Source: Alphaproteobacteria bacterium
GTDB lineage: Bacteria; Pseudomonadota; Alphaproteobacteria; RF32; CAG-977
Direction: 5' to 3'
NCBI GenBank assembly: GCA_017476085.1
Contig: JAFVEJ010000177.1
Location: 1 to 7,356 of the forward strand
Length of the DNA: 7,356 bases
In this document: positions 6,118 through 7,356 of the stretch, piece by piece
Layout: each line of letters starts with the position of its first letter
Position numbering within the stretch: position 1 is the first letter of the stretch
Position numbers and translations under genes: made by a program
Notes under the pieces: model-generated
Database searches by the model: none
Seen by the model: the letters and a program-made list of their open reading frames with translations, nothing else
What the model was told of the DNA's origin: nothing

Positions 6118-6630
6118 ATGACGAAATACAATCAAATGGAAGACCTTTTTAAGTCGTTCTTTTTAAACGAACGTGATACTGAATACGCGTTTAGCAATAC
6201 CGATAAAAACGCCCTGCTAAAAGTCGTTAAGGGATATAAAGATTATCTGAACGGAAAAAACACATTTCCTTCGCCCACCTATATTGAAGGTATCGGGATT
6301 GAAAGTAACGATGAGAAGATAATTTTCTCAGTCGAGAACCTTTACAGGCTCTGGTCAAAATCTCCTTATTGGCTCCAGAGAAAAAAGAACGGAGAAACTT
6401 TATATGTTTTCGGCATTAGTTTCTGTGAGAAGCTAAACTCGTTTATTATCGACGGATACCTTGAAAATAAAAAAGGCGAAGGGCGATTTGTTGCAATCGC
6501 GTGGAAACAACCTGTAAATACCATAGGACTTTTGGTGGACGCTATCATTGCCGATTATATTCCGGACGGCGTTCGCCTTAAAAAACAAACTCCGCTTTAT
6601 CGGCTTTTCACATTCGCGTGCGTTTCATAA
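6118..6630 (+). CDS. Hypothetical protein, 170 residues
   Basis: I do not recognise this protein. It looks like a soluble alpha/beta protein with no signal peptide or membrane helix. Residues 1-45 are helical and charged (MEDLFKSFF, LLKVVKGYKDYLNG). The centre (about 55-135) alternates short hydrophobic strands with turns, including IIFSVENLYRLWSKSPYW, TLYVFGISFCEKL, SFIIDGYLE and FVAIAWKQP. A helix follows (IGLLVDAIIADYIP), then a short tail ending YRLFTFACVS. The start is set by a consensus ribosome binding site. Together with the 103-residue gene 5 bp upstream it forms a two-gene unit closed by the terminator at 6684-6723. The context suggests an accessory or mobile-element cargo function, but none can be named. 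Confidence 0.75.
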   Translation: MTKYNQMEDLFKSFFLNERDTEYAFSNTDKNALLKVVKGYKDYLNGKNTFPSPTYIEGIGIESNDEKIIFSVENLYRLWSKSPYWLQRKKNGETLYVFGISFCEKLNSFIIDGYLENKKGEGRFVAIAWKQPVNTIGLLVDAIIADYIPDGVRLKKQTPLYRLFTFACVS

Positions 6631-6652
6631 CTTATTGAAAACAGGCAATAAT

Positions 6653-6681
6653 TTGACTTTTTAACGCAATTGTGTTATTAT
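6653..6681 (+). promoter_or_regulatory. Sigma70-like promoter for the DUF3768 gene
   Basis: TTGACT (6653-6658) and TATTAT (6676-6681) are separated by exactly 17 bp, five of six matches to consensus in each box. It is the best promoter-like sequence in the window. Transcription would start near 6687-6689, inside the first arm of the adjacent terminator hairpin, so the RNA would begin with a hairpin and U run. The leader to ATG 6810 would be about 120 nt. Confidence 0.5.
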
Positions 6682-6683
6682 TC

Positions 6684-6723
6684 ATACCATCATCGATTTA
6701 AACGTCGGTGATGGTATTTTTTT
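6684..6723 (+). terminator. Intrinsic terminator after the 6118 gene
   Basis: ATACCATCATCGA (6684-6696) pairs along its full 13 bp with TCGGTGATGGTAT (6705-6717), with one T-G wobble and an 8-base loop. T's continue to 6723. It lies 54 bp after the stop at 6630 and would end the two-gene transcript that starts upstream of 5801. Confidence 0.8.
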
Positions 6724-6809
6724 GGAGCAATCACGACAACTTGAACTGAAACAACCGCATCGGCGGCAGGATACTTTTGTGCGTATTACAGGGGGTGGGG
6801 GTTAAAAAT

Positions 6810-7163
6810 ATGAGTGATGAAAATATGCGTCATTTTGACGAAAAAACACAAAAAATACGGTTTTTAAACGACCGGTTTCGACGAACGTTCAACGGGGGAA
6901 AGGTTTTAATGACCTCAGGTGTTAGTGAACTTCCTTTATCGGAACAAATAACGCTAATGAACCTTGTCCGAACATTCGACGAGTTTAATAAAAATAACGA
7001 TCCGTACGGTGAACACGACTTCGGTAAAATCGACTTCAATGGTGAACCGTATTTTTGGAAAATCGACTATTACGATGTTGATTTCGAAGGTTTGTCTCCC
7101 GACCCGACGGACGAAACCGTTACAAACCGCGTTTTAACTGTTATGTTGGCGGAGGAATATTAA
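6810..7163 (+). CDS. DUF3768 family protein
   Basis: This 117-residue protein matches my memory of the DUF3768 pattern: an opening with RFLNDRFRRTFNGGKVLMTSG (about 18-38), then VRTFDEFNKNNDPYGEHDFG (53-72), FWKIDYYD (82-89) and an end with DPTDETVTNRVLTVMLAEEY (98-117). The molecular function of this family is not established as far as I know. Members are common on alphaproteobacterial plasmids and in other accessory regions, often near replication or transfer genes. There is no signal peptide or membrane segment, and the protein is acidic toward the C-terminus. The ATG at 6810 is preceded by an unusual G-rich stretch (GGGGGTGGGGG, 6791-6801) ending 8 nt upstream, which can serve as a ribosome binding site. 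A TTG at 6777 would add 11 residues but lacks a better site. The next gene starts 3 bp after the stop. Confidence 0.85.
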   Translation: MSDENMRHFDEKTQKIRFLNDRFRRTFNGGKVLMTSGVSELPLSEQITLMNLVRTFDEFNKNNDPYGEHDFGKIDFNGEPYFWKIDYYDVDFEGLSPDPTDETVTNRVLTVMLAEEY

Positions 7164-7166
7164 CGC

Positions 7167-7356
7167 ATGAAAGCATATCATCAGGGGTTCAGCCGTTTTT
7201 GTTCGATTTTTTCACTTTTAAATTCGATTCAGATCGCAGGGTTTCCCTTATCGTATAGTAAGGCTCATTTATTGGTTGATGATGTTGTCGAACAAATAGG
7301 AGCCAGAGATTTTACCGACATATACTTGAACGGAGCTACTGTTCGCCGGTTTTTGA
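7167..7356 (+). CDS. Unrecognised protein, N-terminal 63 residues only
   Basis: The frame opens at ATG 7167, three bases after the DUF3768 stop, with GGAGG at 7151-7155 inside the preceding gene's last codons. It stays open to the right edge. The TGA at the very end of the window is in another frame. The visible part begins MKAYHQGFSRFCSIFSLLNS and continues with a charged stretch (LLVDDVVEQIGARDF, residues 35-49). A weakly hydrophobic segment at about 11-30 is too polar for a confident signal peptide. No family is recognised. The tight spacing indicates translational coupling with the DUF3768 gene. Confidence 0.6.
   Translation, partial: MKAYHQGFSRFCSIFSLLNSIQIAGFPLSYSKAHLLVDDVVEQIGARDFTDIYLNGATVRRFL

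Noticed and set aside
6777..6809. TTG start giving an 11-residue N-terminal extension to the DUF3768 protein
   Set aside because: The extension does not look like part of the family, and the G-rich sequence is better placed as a ribosome binding site for ATG 6810.

Overview
The window joins two blocks. The left block (about 1-5613, all minus strand) is a surface-polysaccharide biosynthesis operon headed by two serine-recombinase-family genes. The right block (about 5801-7356, all plus strand) is a run of small accessory genes, one of which looks like a DUF3768 protein. The two blocks are divergently transcribed from a 187-bp spacer at 5614-5800. By eye the DNA is moderately AT-rich and most genes have AGGA/AAGGAG-type ribosome binding sites. 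DUF3768 is known mainly from alphaproteobacterial plasmids and accessory regions, so a low-GC, possibly host-associated alphaproteobacterium is the best guess. The recombinases resemble the Mpi invertase family of Bacteroidales, so the host assignment is tentative.

Layout in the minus direction: an apparently intact small serine recombinase of the DNA-invertase type (5017-5613); a 211-bp gap; a second, degenerate serine recombinase that has lost the catalytic serine but keeps its helix-turn-helix (4227-4805); a 126-bp gap holding a 9-bp inverted repeat; a DegT/DnrJ/EryC1 sugar aminotransferase (3030-4100); a GT-B glycosyltransferase (1658-3058); a NeuD/PglD-type sugar acyltransferase (948-1661); and a family-2 glycosyltransferase that runs off the left edge (1-933). 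The last four genes overlap or nearly abut and form one translationally coupled unit.

How the left block may work: the aminotransferase and acyltransferase would make an N-acylated amino sugar nucleotide, as the VioA/VioB and PglE/PglD pairs do, and the two glycosyltransferases would build it into a glycan. Invertases of this type commonly flip promoters of surface-polysaccharide loci. The recombinase pair at the head of the operon therefore suggests phase variation or a regulatory role, but no convincing long invertible segment is visible here.

Right block: two tightly spaced unrecognised genes (5801-6112 and 6118-6630), an intrinsic terminator abutting a good sigma70-like promoter (6653-6723), the DUF3768-like gene (6810-7163) and a truncated unrecognised gene (7167-7356). 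A strong plus-strand terminator hairpin sits just upstream of 5801, inside the divergent spacer where no upstream plus-strand gene exists. This suggests leader attenuation or a short RNA. I saw no tRNA, rRNA, CRISPR array or insertion sequence.
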